Part shown: positions 8,010 to 16,225 of the stretch, piece by piece
Layout: each line of letters begins with the position of its first letter
How positions within the stretch are numbered: the stretch's first letter is position 1
Assembly: GCA_002215675.1 (NCBI GenBank)
Contig: NGFH01000009.1
Coordinates: 655,147-719,146, forward strand
Reading direction: 5' to 3'
Source of the DNA: Bacteroidetes bacterium 2013_40CM_41_45
Lineage (GTDB): Bacteria; Bacteroidota; Bacteroidia; AKYH767-A; 2013-40CM-41-45
Length of the DNA stretch: 64,000 nucleotides
The notes under the pieces: generated by a model
Told to the model about the DNA's origin: nothing
The model's input: only the letters and a program-made list of their open reading frames with translations
Databases searched by the model: none
Position numbers and translations under genes: made by a program

Positions 8010-8795
8010 ATGCCCGTTGAAAATGAAAAATTAAAGCTCAAGCGCCCTCTGGTTTTTTTTGATTTAGAGACCACAGGAACTAATGTGGGCAGCGACCGCA
8101 TTGTTGAAGTTTCATTTCTTAAATTGAATATAGACGGCAGCCGCGAGCTCAAATCATGGAGAATAAATCCGGGTATTCCCATTCCACCTGGAGCAACCAA
8201 GATACACGGCATTACTGATGAGGCTGTAAAAGACGCTCCTAAGTTCTCAGAACTTGCAGGTGAGATCCGTAATTTTCTGGAACACTGCGACCTTGCCGGC
8301 TATAACGTCATTAAATTTGATTTGCCACTGCTTGCCGAAGAGTTTGCCCGTGCCGGCAGCGATTTTGATGCAGAGAGCCGTTCCATCATTGACGTCCAGA
8401 ATATTTTTCACAAAATGGAACAGCGTACGCTTTCTGCCGCTTATAAATTTTATTGCGATAAGAATCTTATTAATGCGCACAGTGCTGAGGCAGATACAAA
8501 TGCAACGTTTGAAGTATTTATGGCACAATTGGAACGGTATGAAACGCTTCCGAAGGATATTTCAGCGCTGCACAGTTTCAGTGCACAACACCGCAATGTT
8601 GACCTTGCAGGAAGAATTATATATAATGAAGTCGGAGTGGAGATATTCAACTTCGGAAGGTTTAAAGGAAAGCCGGTGGCAGAAGTGTTCCGTACCGAAT
8701 TAGGTTATTACGATTGGATGATGAACGGTGATTTTCCAACCAACACTAAAACCGTTATTACACGTCTGCGGCTTAAAGAATTTAATAAGAAGTGA
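8010..8795 (+). CDS. DEDDh 3'-5' exonuclease with ExoX-like C-terminal domain
   Basis: An RNase T/DnaQ-fold exonuclease. Exo I motif FFDLETTGTN supplies D and E; Exo II is HCDLAGYNVIKFDLPLL; Exo III with the final His-Asp pair is INAHSAEADTNATF. The C-terminal 60 residues (IFNFGRFKGKPVAEVF ... YYDWMMNGDFP) match the small domain found behind ExoX-type exonucleases. Length is 261 aa from ATG 8010; a GTG at 7989 would add seven residues. Likely roles are DNA repair or proofreading-like trimming, inferred from family. The gene follows an intergenic repeat. Confidence 0.88.
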   Translation: MPVENEKLKLKRPLVFFDLETTGTNVGSDRIVEVSFLKLNIDGSRELKSWRINPGIPIPPGATKIHGITDEAVKDAPKFSELAGEIRNFLEHCDLAGYNVIKFDLPLLAEEFARAGSDFDAESRSIIDVQNIFHKMEQRTLSAAYKFYCDKNLINAHSAEADTNATFEVFMAQLERYETLPKDISALHSFSAQHRNVDLAGRIIYNEVGVEIFNFGRFKGKPVAEVFRTELGYYDWMMNGDFPTNTKTVITRLRLKEFNKK

Positions 8796-8821
8796 AGGTG
8801 GCTGCCTGCTATTATTTGTTA

Positions 8822-8842
8822 GACGTTAGACGTTAGACGTAT
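8822..8842. repeat. Tandem agacgtt simple repeat
   Basis: Three direct heptamer copies (tagacgt/tagacgt/tagacgt) lie between the exonuclease and the FAH-family gene. This is another simple intergenic repeat of the type seen throughout the window. Confidence 0.7.
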
Positions 8843-8861
8843 TCGTAATTCTCAAGTTCGC

Positions 8862-9470
8862 ATGAAATTTATTTGTGTCGGAAGAAATTATGCAGCTCAT
8901 GCCAGGGAGATGGGCAATGCACCTCCCGAGGAGCCAGTCGTCTTCCTGAAGCCCGACACCGCCCTGCTGCGCAATAACTCGGTTTTTTTTCTTCCCTCTT
9001 TCACCGATAACATCCATTACGAATGCGAGCTGGTTTTCCGTATCTGCAAAGACGGTAAGAATATCGCAGAACGTTTTGCCTCGTCATACATCGATGCCGT
9101 TACCACCGGCATTGATTTTACGGCACGCTCACTTCAGAATAAATTAAAAGACAAAGGGCTGCCTTGGGAACTCTCAAAAGCGTTTGACGCATCGGCTGCC
9201 ATCGGGGAATTTATTCCTTTACAGAATGACTCTTTAAATGATATTGCCTTTCATCTTGAAAAAAACGGAACAACGGCTCAATCTTCCTCTTCGGCCAACA
9301 TGATTTTCACTCCTCAAAAATTGATTGCTTTCGTATCGTCTTACATTACACTGCGCCAGGGCGATATGCTTTTCACCGGAACACCTGAAGGTGTGGCACA
9401 AATTGCGAAAGACGATGTGTTGGAGGGTTTTATCGGAACCCAGAAATTGCTTTCCATCAGGGTGAAGTGA
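8862..9470 (+). CDS. Fumarylacetoacetate hydrolase (FAH)-family protein
   Basis: A 202-aa single-domain FAH-fold enzyme, the size of acylpyruvases and oxaloacetate tautomerases. The start KFICVGRNYAAHAREMG is the typical N-terminus. Metal ligands are expected in HYECELVFRI (two Glu) and TTGIDFTARSLQ (Asp); the C-terminal FTGTPEGVAQI matches the conserved GTPxGV motif. The catalytic Lys is likely in SKAFDASAAIG. The natural substrate is not deducible. It lies 14 nt before the DUF2905 gene and may be cotranscribed. Confidence 0.92.
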   Translation: MKFICVGRNYAAHAREMGNAPPEEPVVFLKPDTALLRNNSVFFLPSFTDNIHYECELVFRICKDGKNIAERFASSYIDAVTTGIDFTARSLQNKLKDKGLPWELSKAFDASAAIGEFIPLQNDSLNDIAFHLEKNGTTAQSSSSANMIFTPQKLIAFVSSYITLRQGDMLFTGTPEGVAQIAKDDVLEGFIGTQKLLSIRVK

Positions 9471-9485
9471 AATTACTTTGTAACA

Positions 9486-9713
9486 ATGGAACAAATTGGC
9501 AAAACGGTAATAATTATCGGTGCCGTTATTATTCTTATTGGTGTGATTGTCCTGTTTTTCGGAAACCGCTTTTCATGGTTCGGGCATTTGCCGGGAGATA
9601 TAAGAATAGAGAAGGAAAACTTTAAATTCTATGCTCCGCTGGCAAGCATGCTTCTCATAAGCATAGGCATTACAGCCCTTATTTGGCTGTTCAGAAAAAT
9701 TTCAGGACACTAA
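9486..9713 (+). CDS. DUF2905 small membrane protein
   Basis: 75 aa with two hydrophobic helices (about 7-26 and 51-69) separated by the conserved hydrophilic stretch RFSWFGHLPGDIRIEKENF, the DUF2905 signature. The family is widespread in bacteria and has no known function. Confidence 0.88.
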   Translation: MEQIGKTVIIIGAVIILIGVIVLFFGNRFSWFGHLPGDIRIEKENFKFYAPLASMLLISIGITALIWLFRKISGH

Positions 9714-9753
9714 ATCAGTTTTTATTTTCTTTGCGGCTCACAATAAAATTCTG

Positions 9754-10857
9754 ATGAACCGCAACTCCTTCATTGTCACGATTATTCTTTTATCTAACTT
9801 TCTTTTTATCTCCTGCTCGCAGCAATCCAAAGAAACCACAACAGAACAGGCACAACTGAAAGACACTACTCCTGCCCTTCTCTATCCCGGCGAAAAACAT
9901 TTAAGCAACATGCGGCAGCTAACCTTTGGCGGAGACAATGCCGAAGCGTACTTCAGCAGTGATGGGAAAAAAATTGTGTTCCAGGCACGCAATAAAGCCG
10001 AAGGCCGATACTGTGACCAGATTTACTGGTCATCCCTTGCTGATTTTAAACCCACACGCATCAGCAATGGAACCGGCCGAACTACCTGCGCTTATTTTCT
10101 CCCGGGCGATACGCTGGTGCTGTATGCATCTACGCATCTTGCCGATACTTCCTGCCCTGCCGATCCGCCCCGCAAAAAAGGCGACCCGTATATATGGCAC
10201 ATCTACAGCGGCTTTGATATTTTTATTTCCGATTTAAACGGTAACATTAAAAAGCGGCTTACTAACACACCCGGCTACGATGCCGAAGCAACCGTTTCAC
10301 CAAAGGGCGATAAGATTGTTTTCACTTCCGTGCGCTCAGGTGATTTAGAATTATATACTATGAATATTGATGGCACGGGTGTTAAACAAATCACACACGA
10401 GCTTGGCTACGATGGCGGTGCATTCTTTTCTCCCGATGGAAACCAGCTTATCTTCAGAGCATCGCGCCCAAAAACAAAAGAGCAAAAAGAAACATACCGC
10501 AAGCTTTTAAAAGAAGACAAAGTTATGCCTACTGAAATGGAATTATTCATTTGCAATGCCGATGGCAGTAACCTGAAGCAACTTACAACACTTGGCAATG
10601 CCAACTGGGCTCCGTTCATCCGTGCTGGCGGAAACAAAGTTATTTTTTCCTCTAATCACACCGCTGAACATGGTATCCCTTTTAATCTTTATACCATCAA
10701 TACCGATGGAACAGGTCTGGAACAAATTACATTTGATGCTTTCTTCGATGCCTTTCCTGTTTTTTCTCCCGATGGAAAGAAGCTTATATTTTCTTCAGGA
10801 AGAAATGCGACACATTCGCATGATACCAACCTCTTTATTGCCGACTGGAAAGATTGA
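9754..10857 (+). CDS. TolB/PD40-like beta-propeller lipoprotein
   Basis: 367 aa. The N-terminus NRNSFIVTIILLSNFLF followed by ISCSQQ is a lipoprotein signal with lipobox LFISC, so the protein is probably anchored by Cys21 in the envelope. The rest is a beta-propeller of WD40-like PD40/TolB repeats: YFSSDGKKIVFQA, TVSPKGDKIVFTS, FFSPDGNQLIFRA, VFSPDGKKLIFSS, with DIDGTG-type blade ends. No catalytic motif was seen; a binding or scaffolding role is likely. Confidence 0.88.
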   Translation: MNRNSFIVTIILLSNFLFISCSQQSKETTTEQAQLKDTTPALLYPGEKHLSNMRQLTFGGDNAEAYFSSDGKKIVFQARNKAEGRYCDQIYWSSLADFKPTRISNGTGRTTCAYFLPGDTLVLYASTHLADTSCPADPPRKKGDPYIWHIYSGFDIFISDLNGNIKKRLTNTPGYDAEATVSPKGDKIVFTSVRSGDLELYTMNIDGTGVKQITHELGYDGGAFFSPDGNQLIFRASRPKTKEQKETYRKLLKEDKVMPTEMELFICNADGSNLKQLTTLGNANWAPFIRAGGNKVIFSSNHTAEHGIPFNLYTINTDGTGLEQITFDAFFDAFPVFSPDGKKLIFSSGRNATHSHDTNLFIADWKD

Positions 10858-10862
10858 ACGCA

Positions 10863-10994
10863 TTGAATTCGAGAAAAGAAAAAATAATATCATGGCTCAA
10901 GAGGCTGGGTGTTGCCGGTTTTTTATTTTTCCTTATTAAAGGACTGATATGGCTTGCCATAATCTTCGGCATCACTAAAGCTTCCTGCTTTTAA
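10863..10994 (+). CDS. Small single-pass membrane protein (about 44 aa)
   Basis: A short frame with a TTG start at 10863 (an in-frame TTG at 10854 would overlap the lipoprotein stop). It reads NSRKEKIISWLKRLGVAGFL then FFLIKGLIWLAIIFGITK: a basic amphipathic start followed by one transmembrane helix. I recall similar 45-50 aa proteins with the GxxGFLFFLIKGLxWL pattern in Bacteroidota, sometimes misnamed as alanyl-tRNA synthetase. It ends 1 nt before the convergent MBL gene. The lack of ATG lowers confidence. Confidence 0.5.
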   Translation: MNSRKEKIISWLKRLGVAGFLFFLIKGLIWLAIIFGITKASCF

Positions 10995-10995
10995 T

Positions 10996-11757
10996 TTAAA
11001 CTTCAATGCTTAATCCGTCATATGCGCAGCGGATGTGGTCAGGAAGTTCCTTATTAACATCATCGTGCAGTCCGAGCTGGTGGCTGATGTGAATTAAGTA
11101 CGCTTTTTTGGGCGAAAGCTTTTCAAGCATGGCAATGGCTTCCTCAAGATTGAAATGCGAGATGTGCCTTTCCCTGCGCAACGCATTGAGTACAATCACT
11201 TCAGAGCCTGCAATTTTTTTTATCTCCTTTTCCGGAATCTTGTTTGCATCGGTAATGTAGGTGAAGTTTCCCACCCGGAAACCAAGCACGGGCAGGTTCA
11301 TATGAAAAACTTCGATAGGTATAAAACGTGTCCTGTTTATTTCAAAGGGTTCTGAAATAATAGTGTGAAATTTTATTTTAGGAATACCGGGGTAATCTTC
11401 TCCTGAAAATACATAGGCAAACTCTTTTCTTAATGCCTGCTGAACTCTTTCGGTAGCATACAGATTTACGGGTAAATCATTCACATAGTTAAAAGCGCGC
11501 ACATCATCCATGCCGGCAGTATGGTCTTTGTGCTCATGTGTGTAAAGAATTGCATCCAGTTTTTTTACATTTTCGCGTAACATCTGCTGCCTGAAATCGG
11601 GGCCGGTATCAATCACAAAAACATTACCTCCATCCTCAATCATAATAGAAGAGCGCAGGCGTTTGTCTTTAGGATTAGTAGATTGACAAACAGCACAAGG
11701 GCACGCAATCACAGGAACTCCCTGCGATGTGCCGGTACCTAAAAAAGTAACTTTCAA
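10996..11757 (-). CDS. MBL-fold metallo-hydrolase (PhnP-like)
   Basis: 253 aa. It begins MKVTFLGTGTSQGVPVIACP, the classic MBL/PhnP start, followed by a CPCAVC cluster that in PhnP relatives binds a structural zinc. The metal-binding motif is YTHEHKDHTAGMDD; further ligands are expected in ITDANKIPEKE and the C-terminal HISHQLGLHDD. It probably cleaves a phosphodiester or similar bond, but the substrate is unknown. It overlaps the upstream gene by 4 nt (ATGA), indicating translational coupling. Confidence 0.9.
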   Translation of the reverse strand: MKVTFLGTGTSQGVPVIACPCAVCQSTNPKDKRLRSSIMIEDGGNVFVIDTGPDFRQQMLRENVKKLDAILYTHEHKDHTAGMDDVRAFNYVNDLPVNLYATERVQQALRKEFAYVFSGEDYPGIPKIKFHTIISEPFEINRTRFIPIEVFHMNLPVLGFRVGNFTYITDANKIPEKEIKKIAGSEVIVLNALRRERHISHFNLEEAIAMLEKLSPKKAYLIHISHQLGLHDDVNKELPDHIRCAYDGLSIEV

Positions 11758-12026
11758 AGCTTGAGTTCGGTTTGTTTCAGGTGCTCGACCAACTGCTTGC
11801 TTTCCTTGTCAAGCAATGATTCATTAATCTCAATGTTGCGAAGAACATCGCACAGGAAATTTATTTTGGCCTCAATAGGTGCAAGCTTGTTGATAAGGAT
11901 GACCCGCGATTCGCCTTTCAGGCAATACCCGGTTTTAAAATTACCTTTCTCATACCTTATTTGGTAGGAATGGCTTTCGAGCAAATGCTGTACTTTATCC
12001 AGAAAACTTTGAGTGTATTTAATCAT
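11754..12026 (-). CDS. Conserved hypothetical protein, coupled to MBL hydrolase
   Basis: 90 aa from ATG 12026 (a TTG at 12035 is less likely). No motif that I recognise; predicted alpha/beta with a helical C-terminal half (LAPIEAKINFLCDVLRNIEI, ESKQLVEHLKQTELKL). Its last 4 nt overlap the MBL start, so the two form a tight operon. Confidence 0.72.
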   Translation of the reverse strand: MIKYTQSFLDKVQHLLESHSYQIRYEKGNFKTGYCLKGESRVILINKLAPIEAKINFLCDVLRNIEINESLLDKESKQLVEHLKQTELKL

Positions 12027-12124
12027 ACGGCGCAAAGATAAATAGTTTAAAGTTTAGGGTTCAGAGTTAATCTTCAAATGTTGATGAATACTTAATAACT
12101 AATAGCGAATAACGGGTAACTTAG

Positions 12125-12155
12125 TTTGTCAGTTAGTAAAATATTTTTTCCTTTG
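12125..12155 (+). promoter_or_regulatory. Bacteroidota-type promoter for the transhydrogenase operon
   Basis: A TTTG -33 element (12125-12128), exactly 19 nt, then TTCCTTTG (12148-12155), one mismatch from the TAnnTTTG -7 box. Predicted transcription start is about 10 nt before the ATG at 12172. This is the best -33/-7 pair I found in the window. Confidence 0.6.
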
Positions 12156-12171
12156 CAGCCGCAAAAAAATC

Positions 12172-13308
12172 ATGGCATTAAGAATAGGCATAACGAAAGA
12201 AAGTAAGGAAGGGGAAAACCGCGTGGCAATGACTCCTGACGTTACCGGTCAGCTTGTAAAAGCAGGTTTTGAAATACTTGTAGAAAAAGGAGCAGGAGAA
12301 AATTCCTATTACAGCGATGACGCATACACAAAGGCAGGCGCCAAAATAAGCCCGGCGCGCAACGAAGTTTTTTCGACTTCCGATGTGATTCTCCAGGTTA
12401 ATGCGCCTGCATTGAGCGACATCGCAGTGATGAAGCGTGATGCCGTTCTTATCTCTTTAATGTTTGCGCTTACTGAAGCCGCTTTGGTTGAAGCATGCGC
12501 AAAACAAGGTGTCAGCAGCTTTTCGATGGATGCTATTCCCCGTATATCACGCGCGCAAAAGATGGATGTACTAAGCTCACAAAGCAATCTTGCCGGTTAC
12601 AAAACAGTTTTGCTTGCTGCCAACGCACTTGGAAAAATATTTCCGCTCATGATGACCGCTGCCGGAACCATCAAGCCTGCCAAGGTTGTAATCATGGGTG
12701 CGGGTGTTGCAGGGCTACAAGCGATAGCTACAGCAAAACGTCTTGGCGCCATTGTAGAAGTATCTGACATCCGTCCTGAAACAAAAGAGCAAGTCCAGTC
12801 GCTCGGAGGAAAATTTATTGAAGTGAAAGCAGATGAATCGGTAAAGATGGAAGGCGGCTATGTAAAAAATGTCTCGGCTGAATTCCTGCAGAAACAAAAA
12901 GAAGTTCTGTACAAACATATAACTGATGCAGATGTTGTAATTACAACTGCACTTATCCCCGGAAAGAAAGCGCCTGTCCTGGTTACTGAAGACATGGTGA
13001 AAAATATGCGCCACGGTTCTGTAATTGTCGACATGGCAGCAGGGCAAGGAGGTAACTGCGAGCTGAGTGAAAAAGATAAAACGGTTACCAAACACGGAGT
13101 CATCATCATCGGTGAATCGAATCTCCCTTCATTGATGCCAATGAATGCAAGTGATTTATATGCCAAGAATATTGCAACATTCCTTTTGCACCTTGCAACC
13201 AAGGACGGATTCAAGTGGGAAATGGAAGAAGAAATTACAAAGGGTTCGCTTATCACTCACAAAGGCGAAGTGGTGTATGAACCGCTGAAGAAAACTGTCA
13301 ATGCGTGA
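12172..13308 (+). CDS. pntAA: NAD(P) transhydrogenase subunit alpha part 1
   Basis: NAD(H)-binding domain I of proton-translocating transhydrogenase, which uses the proton gradient to make NADPH from NADH. 378 aa; start RIGITKESKEGENRVAMTPD, central Rossmann motif VIMGAGVAGLQAIATAKRLG, then VKADESVKMEGGY and IVDMAAGQGGNCELSE. The membrane part is a separate gene 46 nt downstream, the three-gene arrangement found in many Bacteroidota. Confidence 0.95.
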   Translation: MALRIGITKESKEGENRVAMTPDVTGQLVKAGFEILVEKGAGENSYYSDDAYTKAGAKISPARNEVFSTSDVILQVNAPALSDIAVMKRDAVLISLMFALTEAALVEACAKQGVSSFSMDAIPRISRAQKMDVLSSQSNLAGYKTVLLAANALGKIFPLMMTAAGTIKPAKVVIMGAGVAGLQAIATAKRLGAIVEVSDIRPETKEQVQSLGGKFIEVKADESVKMEGGYVKNVSAEFLQKQKEVLYKHITDADVVITTALIPGKKAPVLVTEDMVKNMRHGSVIVDMAAGQGGNCELSEKDKTVTKHGVIIIGESNLPSLMPMNASDLYAKNIATFLLHLATKDGFKWEMEEEITKGSLITHKGEVVYEPLKKTVNA

Positions 13309-13354
13309 GCGCTGTAATCAATACGTCAACAAATCAATCATTCAATAATTCAGT

Positions 13355-13663
13355 ATGAACGAAGCGATAAATTTTATCGGGGAAAACATTCAGATGATTT
13401 ACATTCTCATCCTTTCCATATTTGTGGGAGTGGAAGTTATCGGGCATGTGCCGTCTGTGTTGCATACTCCGCTTATGTCGGGTGCTAATGCAATTCACGG
13501 AGTGGTAATTATAGGGGCGATTATTGTTATGCTTGAAGCTGATTCAGGCGTTGCATTAACGCTTGGTTTTTTTGCCGTGGTGCTTGGCACACTGAATGTA
13601 GTTGGCGGTTTTGTGGTTACCGACAGGATGCTTGAAATGTTTAAGAAGAAACCTAAAAAATAA
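13355..13663 (+). CDS. pntAB: NAD(P) transhydrogenase subunit alpha part 2
   Basis: 102 aa, three transmembrane helices with conserved GVEVIGHVPSVLHTPLMSGA and GVVIIGAIIV segments: the short membrane piece of domain II. It sits between pntAA and pntB in one operon. Confidence 0.95.
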   Translation: MNEAINFIGENIQMIYILILSIFVGVEVIGHVPSVLHTPLMSGANAIHGVVIIGAIIVMLEADSGVALTLGFFAVVLGTLNVVGGFVVTDRMLEMFKKKPKK

Positions 13664-13732
13664 TTTGAGAATTTGAAAATTTGAAAATTAATTTTCAAAT
13701 TACCTCATCTTCAAATCTTCAAATTTATAAAT
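13664..13732. repeat. Inverted simple repeat between pntAB and pntB
   Basis: Tandem tttgaaaa / tttcaaat heptamers (aatttgaaaatttgaaaatt, then cttcaaatcttcaaat) form a long imperfect hairpin inside the operon. Confidence 0.75.
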
Positions 13733-15124
13733 ATGAACTCTGAATATATTCTTTACATACTTTACCTAATTGCATCGGTGCTTTTTGTTATTGGGCTCAA
13801 GATGCTGAGCCATCCTGACACTGCGCGAAGCGGAAATCTCTGGGCTGCGCTGGGAATGTTTCTTGCCATTGTAGGAACTATCGTTCTGCATCATCACACC
13901 GAGCTTACTGTAACAAAAGTTGGCCTCATTATTGGCGGCATTACCTTGGGCACCATTGTAGGATGGGTGGCTGCAAAAAAAGTAAAGATGACAGCCATGC
14001 CCGAGATGGTTTCCATGTTCAATGGTATGGGAGGGTTATGTGCTGCAGTGATTTCTTTAACAGAGTTCCCTCACCACATTGGAAATACAGCTTCTTTAAG
14101 CACTGTGATGGCTGGGCTGATTATCGGCAGCACTTCATTTGCCGGTAGTATGATCGCCTTTGCGAAGCTGAACGGAACGATGAAAAAAAGTATCCGTCTT
14201 CCAAAATATAATATCCTTAATAATGGCTGGTTTCTTCTTACAGCAGCAGTTGCTGTTTATATTGTTGCTGCAGGAATAGACAACCCGGCAATAGTATACC
14301 TGGTATTTGCCATGGCGCTGACATATGGAATCCTTTTTGTAATTCCCATCGGAGGTGCCGATATGCCGGTAGTGATTTCGCTGCTTAACTCGTTTACTGG
14401 CGTTGCAGCGGCCATGGGCGGATTTCTTTACAACAACCAGGTAATGCTGACAGGAGGAATTCTTGTGGGCTCAGCCGGAACGCTGCTTACACTGGTAATG
14501 TGCAAAGCGATGAACCGCCCGCTGAGCAATGTAATCTTCGGTGCGTTTGGAGAAGGTGCAGCAGGTGATAGCGCGGGAAAGAGCGCTAAAGGAACGGTGA
14601 AAGATATTTCAGTGAGCGATGCTGCTGTGCTGATGAATTACTCAAAGAAGGTGATTATAGTTCCTGGTTATGGTCTTGCTGTTGCACAGGCGCAACATGT
14701 AATTCATGAATTAGAAACAACTTTGGAAGACCATGGCGTGGAAGTTAAATATGCCATCCATCCTGTTGCGGGTCGTATGCCCGGTCATATGAACGTGCTG
14801 CTTGCCGAAAGTAATGTGGATTACAATAAGCTTGCGGAAATGGAAGAAGTGAATCCTGAGTTTCCCAATACCGATGTGGTGCTGGTGGTTGGTGCTAATG
14901 ATGTGGTGAATCCTGCTGCGCGAAACGATGCTTCCTCTCCTATTTACGGCATGCCGATTTTGGATGTTGATAATGCACATCACATCATCATAAACAAGCG
15001 AAGCATGAATGCCGGCTATGCAGGTATAGATAATGAGCTATTCTATAATCCGAAGACAAGCATGCTCTTTGGAGATGCTAAAGATGTGCTTACCAAACTT
15101 GTAGGAGAACTGAAGGCAATGTAG
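13733..15124 (+). CDS. pntB: NAD(P) transhydrogenase subunit beta
   Basis: 463 aa. The N-terminal half is the multi-helix membrane domain II (MVSMFNGMGGLCAAVISLTE, NSFTGVAAAMGGFLYNN). The C-terminal third is the NADP(H)-binding domain III, with VIIVPGYGLAVAQAQHVIHE, HPVAGRMPGHMNVLLAE and VVGANDVVNPAARND. It completes the PntAA-AB-B complex in the cytoplasmic membrane. Confidence 0.96.
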   Translation: MNSEYILYILYLIASVLFVIGLKMLSHPDTARSGNLWAALGMFLAIVGTIVLHHHTELTVTKVGLIIGGITLGTIVGWVAAKKVKMTAMPEMVSMFNGMGGLCAAVISLTEFPHHIGNTASLSTVMAGLIIGSTSFAGSMIAFAKLNGTMKKSIRLPKYNILNNGWFLLTAAVAVYIVAAGIDNPAIVYLVFAMALTYGILFVIPIGGADMPVVISLLNSFTGVAAAMGGFLYNNQVMLTGGILVGSAGTLLTLVMCKAMNRPLSNVIFGAFGEGAAGDSAGKSAKGTVKDISVSDAAVLMNYSKKVIIVPGYGLAVAQAQHVIHELETTLEDHGVEVKYAIHPVAGRMPGHMNVLLAESNVDYNKLAEMEEVNPEFPNTDVVLVVGANDVVNPAARNDASSPIYGMPILDVDNAHHIIINKRSMNAGYAGIDNELFYNPKTSMLFGDAKDVLTKLVGELKAM

Positions 15125-15150
15125 GTTCCGCCCCGTCTCCCTGATTCATT

Positions 15151-16155
15151 TTAAATTTTCTGCTCCCACTCCCACGCTGACAAAAGCATTTGCTCCAGCG
15201 GTTCAGTTGCCTTCCAGTTTAAGACAGCATTGGATAGCTTATTGTCAGAATACACTTTACTTACATCACCTTCTCTTCTTGTTCCTATTCTGTAGTTAAG
15301 TTTTTTGCCTGTTACTTTTTCAAAGCAGCTTATCACTTCTAAGACAGAGTAACCTCTTCCTGTTCCAAGATTAAAAACTTCAAAGCGCTCCTTGTTTTTT
15401 TTCTCTCTCAAGCGCTCTAAGGCACTGATGTGAGCGACTGCTATATCTTTAACATGAATATAATCGCGTATGCAGGTGCCGTCAGGTGTATCATAATCAT
15501 TTCCGAACACTACCATCTCCTTCCGCTTGCCTGCTGCAGTACGTGTGATTACCGGGACAAGATTATTTGGCTCACTAAGAGGCAATTCTCCAATCAAAAC
15601 TGAGGGATGCGCACCCGATGGATTAAAATATCGTAGCGAAATTGTACTAAGTGCCCCGGTCACAGCTATGTCGCTAAGAATTCTCTCACAGATTTGTTTG
15701 GTGGCTCCATAAGGAGACTGCGCCTTTTTTACCGGATGCTTTTCATCTACCGGAACATAATCCGGCTCACCATAAACTGCGCATGAAGAAGAAAAAATAA
15801 AATCCTTAACCGAAAACTCGCCGGCGTATTGGCAAAGATTTATGAGCGAAGTAATATTATTATGATAATACTTAAGCGGCTGCTCAACAGATTCGCCTAC
15901 AGCTTTAAGTGCAGCAAAGTGAACGATAGCATCAATTCTGTTCCTGACAAAAAAATCTTTTACTGAGGCGGCATTGCATAAATCAATTTTACTGAAATGT
16001 GGTTTGATCCCGGTGATTGCTTCAATAGCATCGATAACTCCTAAGTGAGAGTTGCAGAGATTGTCGACAATGAAAACATCATAACCCTTTTGCTGAAGTT
16101 CAACAACCGTATGAGAGCCAATATAGCCGGTTCCCCCTGTAACTAAAACGTTCAT
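15151..16155 (-). CDS. galE: UDP-glucose 4-epimerase
   Basis: 334-aa extended short-chain dehydrogenase. NAD-binding VTGGTGYIGSHTVVEL, catalytic SSSCAVYG and Tyr-x3-Lys in SPYGATKQICE, substrate loop RYFNPSGAHPS. It interconverts UDP-glucose and UDP-galactose. It heads a minus-strand block of nucleotide-sugar genes, separated from the next by a tandem repeat. Confidence 0.94.
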   Translation of the reverse strand: MNVLVTGGTGYIGSHTVVELQQKGYDVFIVDNLCNSHLGVIDAIEAITGIKPHFSKIDLCNAASVKDFFVRNRIDAIVHFAALKAVGESVEQPLKYYHNNITSLINLCQYAGEFSVKDFIFSSSCAVYGEPDYVPVDEKHPVKKAQSPYGATKQICERILSDIAVTGALSTISLRYFNPSGAHPSVLIGELPLSEPNNLVPVITRTAAGKRKEMVVFGNDYDTPDGTCIRDYIHVKDIAVAHISALERLREKKNKERFEVFNLGTGRGYSVLEVISCFEKVTGKKLNYRIGTRREGDVSKVYSDNKLSNAVLNWKATEPLEQMLLSAWEWEQKI

Positions 16156-16225
16156 GACCGTTAACTAATGACCAATGACTAATGACCAATGACTAATGAC
16201 CAATGACCAATGACCAATGACCAAT
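16156..16225. repeat. Tandem atgacca/atgacta repeat
   Basis: About eight near-perfect heptamers (atgaccaatgactaatgacc pattern) fill the gap between galE and the nucleotide-sugar dehydrogenase gene. It has no unique spacers, so it is not a CRISPR array. Confidence 0.9.

Noticed and set aside
16156..16225. Array of short repeats as a CRISPR locus
   Set aside because: The units are contiguous 7-mers without spacers and no cas gene is in the window.
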